NCBI GenBank assembly: GCA_031379035.1
Contig: JANNEU010000329.1
Location: 13,850-77,849 of the forward strand
Origin: JABFRJ01 sp031379035
GTDB lineage: Bacteria > Pseudomonadota > Alphaproteobacteria > Rhizobiales > Hyphomicrobiaceae
Length of the DNA stretch: 64,000 bases
Reading direction: 5' to 3'
Below are positions 33,896-42,880 of the stretch, one piece after another; position 1 is the stretch's first letter; the number at the start of each line of letters is the position of its first letter. The position numbers were made by a program, and so were the translations under genes. The notes under the pieces are model-generated. The model was not told where the DNA came from. It worked only from the letters and a program-made list of their open reading frames with translations, and searched no databases.

Positions 33896-35418
33896 CGATA
33901 CGCCTTTTGCCGGGCGCTGCGGCGTTGTCCGATTGGCGCGCGATCTATCGGGGTGCGGCCTTCGCTGTTGATCCTGCGTGCCGGGCTGGCATTGCCGCAA
34001 GCGCCGCTGCAGTTGGGCGTATCGTGGCCGCAGGCGCGCCAGTGTATGGCATCAACACTGGCTTCGGCAAACTCGCCAGCGTGCGGATTGCAGACGCGGA
34101 CCTCGCGACGTTACAGCGGAATATCGTTCTCTCACATGCGGCGGGTGTCGGCGGGCCCATGCTGCACGCGGTGACGCGTCTGATGATGGCGCTCAAGATT
34201 GCCAGCCTTGCGCAAGGCGCTTCCGGGATTGCGCCCAAGACACTTGAACTGCTGGAGGCGATGCTTGCGAGAGATCTGATCCCGGTTGTGCCATGCCAGG
34301 GATCGGTGGGTGCCTCTGGCGATCTCGCGCCGCTCGCGCATATGACGGCTGCTATGCTTGGCGTTGGTGAGATTGCAACACCGGCGGGCGTGCGGCCCGC
34401 AGAGCAGGCTCTGGCAGAAGCGGGTCTGGCACCGGCGGTGCTTGGTGCCAAGGAAGGCCTCGCACTCCTCAACGGTACACAGTTTTCAACGGCCTACGCG
34501 CTTGCTGGATTGTTCGAGGCTGAGCAACTTTTGCAGGCAGCGCTCGTCACGGGGGCGCTCGCTACGGACGCGGCACGAGGTTCCGACACACCGTTTGACC
34601 CGCGCATTCACGCCCTGCGAAAACATCAGGGACAGATTGAAGCCGCTACAAGCTTGCGCGCATTGATGGCCGGCAGTGCTATCCGTGCGTCGCACCTCGT
34701 CGGCGATACGCGTGTGCAAGACCCCTATTGCCTCCGTTGCCAACCGCAGGTGATGGGTGCCATTCTCGATCTGTTGCGCCAGGCAGCTGCAACTCTCACA
34801 ACCGAAGCCAACGGCGTCTCAGACAATCCGTTGATTTTTGCTGAAACGGACGAAGCGCTCTCGGGCGGCAACTTTCATGCCGAGCCTGTTGCCTTTGCGG
34901 CCGACATGATCGCGCTGGCGTTGTGCGAGATCGGTTCGCTCGCCGAGCGACGCATTGCGATGCTGGTTGATCCAGTTTTGTCTGGACTTCCTGCGTTTCT
35001 GACGCCGCGTCCGGGCCTCAACTCGGGCTTCATGATCCCGCAAGTCACGGCGGCGGCGCTTGTCTCCGAGAACAAACAGCGCGCCTATCCCGCCAGCGTC
35101 GACAGCATCCCGACTTCGGCCAACCAGGAAGATCATGTCTCCATGGCCGCTCACGGCGCGCGGCGATTGATCGAAATGGCGCACAACACGGCCGGCGTTG
35201 TGGGCATCGAGCTCTTGGCGGCGGCGCAGGGCATCGAATTTCATACACCGCTCGCGACCAGCGCACCGTTGCGTGCCGTTGTTGCGCTGCTGCGCGAACA
35301 TGTTTCCCGCATGGACGACGACCGCCACTTTCATCCCGACATCGCGGCGGCTATTGCGCTGGTTGAGAGCGGTGCCGTCGCGCGTGCCTGCGGTGCGCCC
35401 TTGCCGGGGCTCGTTTGA
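33892..35418 (+). CDS. hutH: Histidine ammonia-lyase HutH
   Basis: A 508-residue lyase that deaminates histidine to urocanate, the entry step. The self-forming MIO cofactor triad Ala-Ser-Gly is at residues 141-143 in 'GSVGASGDLAPLAH'. Other family points are 'YGINTGFGKLA' (about 52-62, catalytic Tyr), 'LLNGTQFSTAY' (about 193-203) and 'QEDHVSMAAHGAR' (about 413-425). Translation is coupled to hutI by a 4-bp overlap. Confidence 0.96.
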   Translation: MTIRLLPGAAALSDWRAIYRGAAFAVDPACRAGIAASAAAVGRIVAAGAPVYGINTGFGKLASVRIADADLATLQRNIVLSHAAGVGGPMLHAVTRLMMALKIASLAQGASGIAPKTLELLEAMLARDLIPVVPCQGSVGASGDLAPLAHMTAAMLGVGEIATPAGVRPAEQALAEAGLAPAVLGAKEGLALLNGTQFSTAYALAGLFEAEQLLQAALVTGALATDAARGSDTPFDPRIHALRKHQGQIEAATSLRALMAGSAIRASHLVGDTRVQDPYCLRCQPQVMGAILDLLRQAAATLTTEANGVSDNPLIFAETDEALSGGNFHAEPVAFAADMIALALCEIGSLAERRIAMLVDPVLSGLPAFLTPRPGLNSGFMIPQVTAAALVSENKQRAYPASVDSIPTSANQEDHVSMAAHGARRLIEMAHNTAGVVGIELLAAAQGIEFHTPLATSAPLRAVVALLREHVSRMDDDRHFHPDIAAAIALVESGAVARACGAPLPGLV

Positions 35419-35457
35419 GCACTATCTTTCCATGACTGAAATTCGCCGGAGCCTGCC

Positions 35458-37134
35458 ATGAGCCGTAGTCCCACACGTATCGACAATGCCCGCGTGATCC
35501 GTGCGCCGCACGGGACGGAGTTGTCCGCCAAAAGCTGGCTCACCGAAGCGCCGCTGCGCATGCTCATGAATAATCTTGATCCAGGCGTCGCGGAGAAGCC
35601 GGGCGAGCTTGTCGTTTATGGCGGGATCGGTCGCGCCGCGCGTGACTGGGAGAGTTTTGATCGCATCGTTCATGCGCTGCGCCGACTTGAAGCCGATCAG
35701 ACGTTGCTGGTCCAATCCGGCAAGCCGGTTGGCGTGTTTCGCACGCACGCGGATGCTCCACGCGTATTGATTGCGAACTCCAACCTCGTTCCGCATTGGG
35801 GCACCTGGGAACATTTCCACGAGCTCGATCGCAAGGGCCTGATGATGTACGGCCAGATGACGGCCGGATCGTGGATCTACATCGGCAGCCAAGGCATTGT
35901 GCAAGGGACTTACGAGACCTTTGTCGAAATTGGGCGGCAGCACTTTGGCGGGAGCCTTGCTGGTAAGTGGATCCTCACAGCCGGGCTTGGTGGCATGGGC
36001 GGCGCACAGCCGTTGGCGGCCACGATGGCCGGCGCGTCAATGCTCGCCGTTGAGTGCCAACCCAGCCGCATCGAGATGCGCCTCAAGACGCGCTATCTGG
36101 ATAGGCAAGCTGCGACACTCGACGAGGCGCTCGAAATCATGACGCGCTCGTGCCGTGAGAAAAAACCCGTTTCGGTTGGTCTTCTGGGCAATGCGGCTGA
36201 GGTGTTTCCTGAGCTCGTTCGGCGGGGCATCAAGCCGGATGTCGTCACCGACCAGACCTCGGCGCACGATCCGGTCAACGGTTACCTGCCCAAAGGTTGG
36301 ACCTTGGCGCAGTGGGAAGACAAGCGCGCTGCTGACCCGAAGGCTGTCGATCTGGCCGCGCGCCAGTCGATGACCGAGCACGTGAAGGCAATGTTGGACT
36401 TCCACAAGCAAGGCATTCCGACGGTCGACTATGGCAACAACATTCGCCAAATGGCCAAGGAAACCGGGTTGGCGAACGCGTTCGATTTTCCGGGTTTCGT
36501 GCCGGCCTATATCCGGCCGTTATTCTGCCGGGGCGTTGGTCCGTTCCGCTGGGCAGCGCTGTCGGGGGATCCGGAAGATATCTACAAGACCGACGCCAAG
36601 GTGAAAGAACTGTTGCCGGACAATGCGCATCTGCATCGCTGGCTCGACATGGCCCGGGAGCGCATTGCCTTCCAGGGCTTGCCGGCACGCATCTGTTGGG
36701 TTGGGCTTGGTGACCGGCACCGGTTGGGGCTCGCCTTCAACGACATGGTCGCGAAGGGTGAACTCAAGGCACCGATTGTGATCGGGCGGGATCACCTGGA
36801 TTCAGGCTCAGTTGCCTCACCCAATCGCGAGACAGAGGCGATGCGTGACGGATCGGACGCCGTTTCGGATTGGCCGCTGCTCAACGCGTTGCTCAATTGT
36901 GCGTCGGGGGCCACGTGGGTCTCGATCCATCACGGCGGCGGCGTTGGGATCGGCTATTCGCAGCACGCCGGCATGGTTGTTGTCGCGGATGGGACATCGG
37001 AAGCAGCGGCGCGGCTGGCGCGTGTCTTGTGGAATGACCCCGCTTCTGGTGTCATGCGGCACGCCGATGCGGGCTATGACGCGGCACTCGCCTGCGCCCG
37101 CGAATTCCAACTCGACCTCCCAGGAATTCTGTAA
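35458..37134 (+). CDS. hutU: Urocanate hydratase HutU
   Basis: A 558-residue NAD+-dependent enzyme that hydrates urocanate to imidazolonepropionate. Conserved segments include 'LDPGVAEKPGELVVYGGIGRAARDW' near residues 39-63, 'GMGGAQPLAATMAGA' of the NAD site (about 178-192), 'DQTSAHDPVNGYLP' (about 263-276) and 'HHGGGVGIGYSQHAG' (about 490-504) near the active site. Full family length. It lies 39 bp after hutH, and its stop overlaps the hutD start (TAATG). Confidence 0.96.
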   Translation: MSRSPTRIDNARVIRAPHGTELSAKSWLTEAPLRMLMNNLDPGVAEKPGELVVYGGIGRAARDWESFDRIVHALRRLEADQTLLVQSGKPVGVFRTHADAPRVLIANSNLVPHWGTWEHFHELDRKGLMMYGQMTAGSWIYIGSQGIVQGTYETFVEIGRQHFGGSLAGKWILTAGLGGMGGAQPLAATMAGASMLAVECQPSRIEMRLKTRYLDRQAATLDEALEIMTRSCREKKPVSVGLLGNAAEVFPELVRRGIKPDVVTDQTSAHDPVNGYLPKGWTLAQWEDKRAADPKAVDLAARQSMTEHVKAMLDFHKQGIPTVDYGNNIRQMAKETGLANAFDFPGFVPAYIRPLFCRGVGPFRWAALSGDPEDIYKTDAKVKELLPDNAHLHRWLDMARERIAFQGLPARICWVGLGDRHRLGLAFNDMVAKGELKAPIVIGRDHLDSGSVASPNRETEAMRDGSDAVSDWPLLNALLNCASGATWVSIHHGGGVGIGYSQHAGMVVVADGTSEAAARLARVLWNDPASGVMRHADAGYDAALACAREFQLDLPGIL

Positions 37135-37739
37135 TGACCACCCATCTGGTTTTGCCCGCCGCAGATCGCATCTGGAAGCCGTGGAAGAATGGCGGCGGTG
37201 AGATGGCTGACATCGCGGTGGTGCCCGCCAACGCCGGTTACGATGATTTCAAATGGCGGATCGCGATTGCGCGCATCGACGAGGATCGGCCCTTCTCGGA
37301 GTTCCCGGAGACTGACCGCACGTTCATGATCGTGGGCGGCAAAGGCGTTCGGTTGTCGGTGGACGGGATGGAAACGGCACGGCTCACCCACAAGAGCCCG
37401 CCATTTATTTTTCCAGGCGAGAAACCGACACGTGCAGAGCTGATCGATGGTCCGGTACAGGCTCTCAACGTCATGGTGCGCCGTGGCATGGCGGATACAC
37501 GAATTGGATTGTGCGATGAGCCAGCGAGTTTCGGCGTCGGTGGCGAAGCGACCGCACTCCTGGTCTGGGCGCGGGGCCGGGGTGATGTACGGATCAATGA
37601 CGAGGTGGCGGCGCTCGGCACCCATGATGCCATTATTTTTGCTGCCGGGGCGCAGGTGCAAGTGAAGCCCGGCGAACACTCGCATGGCTATCTTATTGAG
37701 GTTCGCTCCCGGCCGGTGCGGTCAGCGCCCACCGCGTGA
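37134..37739 (+). CDS. hutD: HutD family protein
   Basis: A 201-residue cupin-like protein found in hut operons, thought to govern the level of hut expression or to bind a pathway metabolite. Recognisable parts are 'WKNGGGEMADIAVVP' (about 16-30), 'FKWRIAIARIDEDRPFSEFPETDR' (about 39-62) and 'NVMVRRG' (about 112-118). It is coupled to hutU by a one-base overlap. Its 3' end overlaps the convergent hutC coding region by 18 bp. Confidence 0.9.
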   Translation: MTTHLVLPAADRIWKPWKNGGGEMADIAVVPANAGYDDFKWRIAIARIDEDRPFSEFPETDRTFMIVGGKGVRLSVDGMETARLTHKSPPFIFPGEKPTRAELIDGPVQALNVMVRRGMADTRIGLCDEPASFGVGGEATALLVWARGRGDVRINDEVAALGTHDAIIFAAGAQVQVKPGEHSHGYLIEVRSRPVRSAPTA

Positions 37740-38489
37740 CATGGGTGTAAAGCGGGCGACCAGCGTCTGCGAGGCCCCTGGATACCAGATGCGAACGGCG
37801 GTCAGCAGAGTGCCAGAGCGCCAAGTGCGGCGGTCGAGTACGAGGCAGGCGCTGTGCTTGGCAATAGCTAGCAACCGCGCGCGCTGGATGTCGGCGTTGG
37901 CAGCCATGATGTTATGCTCGGCCTCGTGCCAGGGCACATGCTGGAGGAGCCAGGTGCCGGGGGGCACTAGCGCAAAGTCAACGTGGGCGGCTTCCGGTAC
38001 AGCTGACAGTATGATCAAGCGATCCTCTACGGCGTAGGGGACGCCATCTGCCGAGTGCAGGCAACGCAACGCGAGGACATCAGCTGCACGCGGATGCGCG
38101 TGCGTGTCACGCTCCTGCTGCGTCATCGGGCGCCGCTGCAGATTGATGAGCTCGTAGGCATACTTCTGATGCCGAGCGAGGACATCCGCTTTGATATCCG
38201 GTATCTCCAAAACGGCTGATTGGTTCTGTGGGCGGCGGACAAAACTTCCTGCGCGCCGGCGCCGTTCAATCAAACCGCTGTCAGCCAGCGACGCCAACAC
38301 TTTGCTTACCGTCATCCGTGCGCAATCGTACTCGACCATCAGTTCGTGTTCGAACGGAATACGATGACCAGGTGCCCAATCGCCCGACAGGATCCGCCCT
38401 TCGATGTCGCGGCGGATACGCGTGCCAAGAGGTACGGCCGATGGTGGCTTTCGTTGATGTTTGGGCGCTGGTTTGGTGGCCGATGTCAA
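37722..38489 (-). CDS. hutC: Histidine utilisation repressor HutC (GntR family)
   Basis: A 255-residue repressor. The winged helix-turn-helix (about residues 25-95) has 'GTRIRRDIEGRILSGDWAPGHRIPFEHELM' split around the first helix and 'CARMTVSKVLASLADSGLIERRRRAGSFV' as recognition helix and wing. The UTRA ligand domain (about 105-250) normally binds urocanate, which releases the repressor. The frame extends upstream to an ATG at 38558, but the promoter (-35 at 38547-38552, -10 at 38523-38528) lies inside that extension. I therefore take the TTG at 38489, which has an AGGA ribosome binding site about 8 bp before it. Confidence 0.88.
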   Translation of the reverse strand: MTSATKPAPKHQRKPPSAVPLGTRIRRDIEGRILSGDWAPGHRIPFEHELMVEYDCARMTVSKVLASLADSGLIERRRRAGSFVRRPQNQSAVLEIPDIKADVLARHQKYAYELINLQRRPMTQQERDTHAHPRAADVLALRCLHSADGVPYAVEDRLIILSAVPEAAHVDFALVPPGTWLLQHVPWHEAEHNIMAANADIQRARLLAIAKHSACLVLDRRTWRSGTLLTAVRIWYPGASQTLVARFTPMSRGGR

Positions 38490-38522
38490 AAGCTGCGTCC
38501 TGCGTAAACGGGGTACCGTTTG

Positions 38523-38552
38523 AGTATAGACATAACTGAAGTGCCGTGCAAA
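38523..38552 (-). promoter_or_regulatory. hutC promoter with HutC-type operator, shared with the ABC transporter
   Basis: On the minus strand TTTGCA (38547-38552), an 18-bp spacer and TATACT (38523-38528) form a sigma-70-like promoter for hutC. The operator GTATAGACATAA (38524-38535 on the plus strand) overlaps the -10 box and matches 12 of 12 bases of the site between hutF and hutI. The plus-strand binding-protein gene starts 52 bp further on, so the same site probably also controls the transporter. Confidence 0.78.
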
Positions 38553-38587
38553 CGTCATGCATTGTTTGGGGTCTCTGGAGTCTGAAA

Positions 38588-39535
38588 ATGGTCATCGTGC
38601 GTGCATTTGCGGTCATGGCCGCACTCTCGCTGTCTGCAGGTGCCGCGTCGGCGCAGGGCACGAAGGTTGTCATCGGGTTTTCGGGTTGGACTGGCTTTGC
38701 GCCGCTGACGCTCGCCAAGGAAGCGGGCATCTTTGCGAAGAACGGCCTCGACGTCACCTTGAAGAAGATCCCGCAAAAGGATCGGCATCTCGCGATTGCC
38801 TCGGGTGATATTCAGTGCGCTGCGACAACGGTTGAGACCTGGGCCGTGTGGGCCGCAAGTGGCATCGAGACCCGCCAGATCTTCCAGTTGGATCGCTCCA
38901 ACGGGGCGGATGGGCTGGCCGTTCGCAACAACATCACGAGCATCAAGGAGCTGAAGGGCAAGACCATCGGTGCGTCCGCACCTGGCACCGCACCCTACTT
39001 TACGCTCGCCTGGATGCTCAAGAAGAACGGGATGACACCCAAGGACGTCACCATCGTCAACCTTGAGCCAGGTCCCGCAGCCCAAGCGTTCGTCGCTGGT
39101 CAGAACGATGCGGCAGTCAGCTATGAACCCTACCTTTCGACGATCCGTGACAACCCCGCATCCGGCAAGATTATCGCGACCACACTCGACTATCCGATGA
39201 TCATGGATACATTTGGCTGCACGCCGAAGTTTCTGGCCGAGAACGGCGCTGCCGCTAAGGCGCTGGTCAAGAGCTACTTCGACACGCTCGAACTGATCGA
39301 AAAGGACAAGGCCAAGTCCTACGAGATCATGGGTGCCGACGTGAAGCAGACAGGCGAGCAGTTCGGCAAGTCGGCTGCATTCCTCAAGTGGCAGGATAAG
39401 GCCGCCAACAAGAAGTTCTTCGCCGAAGAATTCCTGAAGTTCTCCGAAGAAGCGGCCGACATCATGCTGGAAGCCGGCATCATTAAGGTGAAGCCAGATT
39501 TGAAGGTGCTGGCCGATCCGAAGTATCTGGATTGA
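38588..39535 (+). CDS. ABC transporter substrate-binding protein (NMT1-like) of the hut region
   Basis: A 315-residue periplasmic binding protein with a signal peptide ('AFAVMAALSLSAGAASAQ', cleaved near residue 22). The 'FAPLTLAKEAGIFAKNGLDV' segment, 'IKELKGKTIGASAPGTAP' and 'AAQAFVAGQNDAAVSYEP' are typical of the NitT/TauT/NMT1 cluster. GGAG lies 10 bp before the ATG. It diverges from hutC and the operator lies between them, so I infer it binds histidine, urocanate or a related imidazole compound. This differs from the HutX/HisJ-type binders of known histidine importers. The direct ligand is unproven. Confidence 0.87.
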   Translation: MVIVRAFAVMAALSLSAGAASAQGTKVVIGFSGWTGFAPLTLAKEAGIFAKNGLDVTLKKIPQKDRHLAIASGDIQCAATTVETWAVWAASGIETRQIFQLDRSNGADGLAVRNNITSIKELKGKTIGASAPGTAPYFTLAWMLKKNGMTPKDVTIVNLEPGPAAQAFVAGQNDAAVSYEPYLSTIRDNPASGKIIATTLDYPMIMDTFGCTPKFLAENGAAAKALVKSYFDTLELIEKDKAKSYEIMGADVKQTGEQFGKSAAFLKWQDKAANKKFFAEEFLKFSEEAADIMLEAGIIKVKPDLKVLADPKYLD

Positions 39536-39580
39536 GTCGTACGCTGCAGGCGTGACGGATGATTCGAGAGACAGTCCCGT

Positions 39581-40357
39581 ATGATCCGTCCGCTTGAACC
39601 GATTGGCCAAACTGCGCGCGTGGCGCTTGGCATCGCTTTCTTCGTCGTGTTTACCGCGATCTGGAGCTTCGCGACGTTCGGCGGCTATGTGCCGAAGCAC
39701 TTTTTGGCCAATCCCGTTGCGATGGTGCAGGCAGGGTGGGATTTGCTCGCCAACTATGGGTTTCTCACTGACATTGGCATGACGGTTTGGCGCGTCTTGG
39801 GCGGCTTTGTGCTGGCTGCGCTGTTTGCGGTTCCGCTTGGGATCCTGATGGGTGCTTATACGCCGATCGAGGCGTTCTTTGAGCCATTTGTTTCATTCGC
39901 GCGCTATCTGCCGGCGTCGGCGTTTATTGGTTTGTTGATCTTGTGGGCCGGTATTGGCGAAGCACAGAAGCTGCTCGTCATCATCATTGGCTGCGTCTTC
40001 CACTTGATCATGATGGTGGCGGGGCAGGTCGCCGCAACGCGGCGCGATCTTGTAGAGGCGGCCTATACGCTGGGCTCCGGTGACATCGGGATTGTGCGGC
40101 GTGTGCTCATTCCAGCCAATGCGCCTGGCATTGCGGAAACGCTGCGGCTGGTCCTGGGTTGGGCGTGGACGTACGTGATCGTTGCAGAGCTGATCGGCTC
40201 TTCATCTGGCATCGGACATATGATCGTCGATAGTCAGGCGCTCCTCAATACCGGGCAGATCATCTTCGGCATTATCGTGATTGGTGTCATTGGCCTGGTG
40301 TCCGACACGTTGTTCAAGGCTCTCAATCGCTGGCTCTTTCCATGGACGCTGGCATGA
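39581..40357 (+). CDS. ABC transporter permease (NitT/TauT type) of the hut region
   Basis: A 258-residue membrane protein with six predicted helices and the inner-membrane transport loop 'DLVEAAYTLGSGDIGIVRR' (about residues 157-175), the ATPase docking site. It starts 45 bp after the binding-protein gene, and its stop overlaps the ATPase start (ATGA). It is a homodimeric-type permease, since only one permease gene is present in the operon. Confidence 0.9.
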   Translation: MIRPLEPIGQTARVALGIAFFVVFTAIWSFATFGGYVPKHFLANPVAMVQAGWDLLANYGFLTDIGMTVWRVLGGFVLAALFAVPLGILMGAYTPIEAFFEPFVSFARYLPASAFIGLLILWAGIGEAQKLLVIIIGCVFHLIMMVAGQVAATRRDLVEAAYTLGSGDIGIVRRVLIPANAPGIAETLRLVLGWAWTYVIVAELIGSSSGIGHMIVDSQALLNTGQIIFGIIVIGVIGLVSDTLFKALNRWLFPWTLA

Positions 40358-41142
40358 GCAAGCTGCGCATCGAGGGCGTATCACGGACGTTTCCGAGCCG
40401 GCACGGCGGCGCTGCCACGCGCGCACTGGAGCCGGTCGATCTGACGATTGCTGCCAACGACTTCATTACCGTGCTTGGTCCGTCGGGCTGCGGTAAGTCG
40501 ACCCTGCTCCGTATTGTGGCCGGGCTCGATCGGCCAAGCACTGGCCGCGTTCTGCTCGACGACCGCGAAGTGTCAGGCCCTGGTCCTGATCGCGGCGTGG
40601 TGTTCCAGTCCTACACACTGTTCCCGTGGCTCAGCGTGGAGGAAAATATCGCCTTCGGTCTCGCCGAAAAGGGGATGCCGCGCGGCCAGCGTGATGTGAT
40701 CGTCGCGAGTTTCATCGGAAAAATGGGCTTAAAGGGTTTCGAGCGTCATTGGCCAAAGCAGCTCTCCGGCGGCATGCAGCAACGGACAGCCATTGCACGG
40801 GCCCTCGCCAACGATCCTGAAATTCTGTTGCTCGACGAGCCGTTCGGTGCGCTCGACAACCAGACACGGGGGCTCATGCAGGAGTTGCTGCTCAGCATCT
40901 GGGAGCGCGAGCAGAAGACGGTGATGTTCGTCACCCACGACATTGAGGAAGCGATATTTCTCGCCTCCCGTGTCATCGTCATGAGCGCGCGGCCCGGACG
41001 GATAAAAGCCGATATCAAGATCGACCTTCCACATCCGCGGCTTTACACGATCAAGACTTCACCGGAGTTTTCGGCGTTGAAAGCGTCGATCACCGAGGAA
41101 ATCCGGGCCGAAGCGCTTGCAGCGGTGGCGCACGCGTCGTAG
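40354..41142 (+). CDS. ABC transporter ATP-binding protein (NitT/TauT type) of the hut region
   Basis: A 262-residue ATPase. Walker A 'LGPSGCGKSTLLRI' (about 41-54), Q-loop 'VFQSYTLFPWLS', signature 'LSGGMQQRTAIARAL', Walker B 'ILLLDEPFGALD' and 'VTHDIEEAIFLA' are complete. The ATG at 40354 overlaps the permease stop and is preferred over the in-frame ATG at 40342. It completes the third ABC system in the window. Confidence 0.92.
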   Translation: MSKLRIEGVSRTFPSRHGGAATRALEPVDLTIAANDFITVLGPSGCGKSTLLRIVAGLDRPSTGRVLLDDREVSGPGPDRGVVFQSYTLFPWLSVEENIAFGLAEKGMPRGQRDVIVASFIGKMGLKGFERHWPKQLSGGMQQRTAIARALANDPEILLLDEPFGALDNQTRGLMQELLLSIWEREQKTVMFVTHDIEEAIFLASRVIVMSARPGRIKADIKIDLPHPRLYTIKTSPEFSALKASITEEIRAEALAAVAHAS

Positions 41143-41203
41143 CCACGTTGACCGGTGCGTCGGCCCTTTTTAGGGTGCGCGCCCGCTCAATGGATTATGC
41201 GCT

Positions 41204-42820
41204 ATGCCCTTCATGCTCGACCCCACACTTGCGCCTGCGCTCTCGGATGCGCGCGCCTGGCCGTTTGAGGAGGCGCGCCGGCTCATCAAACGGTTGGATC
41301 GCGTCAAGGGCGGCGCTGACAAGACCGTGATCTTTGAAACTGGCTATGGTCCGAGCGGGCTGCCGCACATCGGAACGTTCGGTGAAGTGGCGAGAACGAG
41401 CATGGTGCGGCATGCGTTCGAGGTGCTGACGGACGGCAAGCGCAAGACACGGCTGATCTGCTTCTCCGACGACATGGATGGCCTCCGCAAGGTACCGGAC
41501 AACGTGCCGAACAAGGAAATGCTCAAGGCCTATCTTGATAAGCCGCTGACGAGCGTGCCGGACCCGTTCACCAATGAATACCCAAGCTTCGCACACCACA
41601 ACAACGCGCGGCTGCGCAAGTTCCTCGATCAGTTTGGCTTTGAGTACGAATTTTTCTCCGCGACCGAGCGCTACAAGAGCGGTGACATGGACGCGACCTT
41701 GATGCGCATGCTTGAGGTTTACGACAAGGTGATGGAGATCATCTTGCCGACCTTGGGGCCGGATCGCCGCGCGACGTATTCGCCCTTCCTGCCGGTATCG
41801 CTGACGAGTGGCAAAGTTCTGCAGGTGCCAATGATTGAGCGCGATGCCAAGGCCGGCACCATCGTCTATCTCGATCCCGATACTGGGAAGAAGGTCGAAA
41901 CCAAGGTCACGGGTGGCGCAGTAAAGTGCCAATGGAAAGCTGACTGGGCTATGCGGTGGACGGCGCTCGGCGTCGACTACGAAATGGCCGGTAAGGACCT
42001 GATTGAGAGCGTGACTTTATCATCGGAGATCTGCAAGGCGCTTGGCGGTACGCCACCGGAGGGCTTCAACTACGAACTGTTCCTCGATGAGAACGGCCAG
42101 AAGATTTCCAAGTCGAAGGGCAACGGTCTCACCATTGACCAATGGCTGACTTATGCGAGCCCCGAGAGCCTGTCGCTGTTCATGTATCAGAAGCCCAAGA
42201 GCGCGAAGAGCTTGTTCTTTGATGTTATCCCACGGGCGGCCGACGAGTACCTTCAATTCATCGCTGGGTTCCCGACTCAGGAGCCCAAGCAGAAGCTCGA
42301 CAATCCAGCCTGGCATATTCACGCGGGCAAACCGCCGCACGCCGAGTTGCCGATTACGTTTCAGCTGTTGCTCAACCTGGCTAACGTTTCCAACACAGAA
42401 GACAAGGCCGTGATGTGGGGCTTCATCCGGCGCTATGCGGCGGATGCAACGCCTGAGAAGTTTCCGATCCTCGATCAGCTCGCCGGCTACGCGATCAATT
42501 ATTATCGTGACTTCATCAAACCGAAGAAGACGTATCGCACGGCGACGGCGGAGGAGGCGATCGCGCTTAAAGCGTTGGATACGCTGTTGTCGTCGGCACC
42601 TCCGGGAGCGACCGGTTCGGCATTGCAGGATCTCGTTTATCAGGCGGGCAAGGAGAACGGTTACACCAAGGAAACGCTTCGCAGCTGGTTTCAGGCCATC
42701 TACGAAGTGCTTCTCGGTCAAAGCCAAGGTCCCCGCTTTGGGGGGTTCGTCGAACTCTACGGCGTGCCGGAGACGCGGGCGCTGATTGCCAAGGGCTTGG
42801 CGGGGACGCTTGCCGGGTAA
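41204..42820 (+). CDS. lysK: Lysyl-tRNA synthetase, class I
   Basis: A 538-residue class I (Rossmann-fold) lysyl-tRNA synthetase, the archaeal-type enzyme that many alphaproteobacteria use instead of class II LysS. The HIGH-type motif is 'GLPHIGTFGE' (about 52-61) and the KMSKS loop is 'GQKISKSKGNGLT' (about 296-308). The middle region has 'ICFSDDMDGLRKVP' (about 86-99). The C-terminal helical part is the anticodon-binding domain. The last codons and the stop lie inside a 15-bp tandem repeat. Confidence 0.95.
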   Translation: MPFMLDPTLAPALSDARAWPFEEARRLIKRLDRVKGGADKTVIFETGYGPSGLPHIGTFGEVARTSMVRHAFEVLTDGKRKTRLICFSDDMDGLRKVPDNVPNKEMLKAYLDKPLTSVPDPFTNEYPSFAHHNNARLRKFLDQFGFEYEFFSATERYKSGDMDATLMRMLEVYDKVMEIILPTLGPDRRATYSPFLPVSLTSGKVLQVPMIERDAKAGTIVYLDPDTGKKVETKVTGGAVKCQWKADWAMRWTALGVDYEMAGKDLIESVTLSSEICKALGGTPPEGFNYELFLDENGQKISKSKGNGLTIDQWLTYASPESLSLFMYQKPKSAKSLFFDVIPRAADEYLQFIAGFPTQEPKQKLDNPAWHIHAGKPPHAELPITFQLLLNLANVSNTEDKAVMWGFIRRYAADATPEKFPILDQLAGYAINYYRDFIKPKKTYRTATAEEAIALKALDTLLSSAPPGATGSALQDLVYQAGKENGYTKETLRSWFQAIYEVLLGQSQGPRFGGFVELYGVPETRALIAKGLAGTLAG

Positions 42821-42856
42821 GTGGTGGCCGGGTAAGTGGTGGCCGGGTGAGTGGTT
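42812..42856 (+). repeat. 15-bp tandem repeat across the lysK stop codon
   Basis: The unit GCCGGGTAAGTGGTG occurs at 42812-42826 and 42827-42841, and a third copy with two changes at 42842-42856. The first copy contains the last two sense codons and the TAA stop of lysK. Confidence 0.9.
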
Positions 42857-42880
42857 GGCGAAGCCAGGAAAGGACCGTAG

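Noticed and set aside
38490..38600. Thiamine (TPP) riboswitch before the NMT1-like binding protein
   Set aside because: NMT1-like binders can be for thiamine precursors, but no CUGAGA/THI-box sequence is present and the site is explained by HutC.
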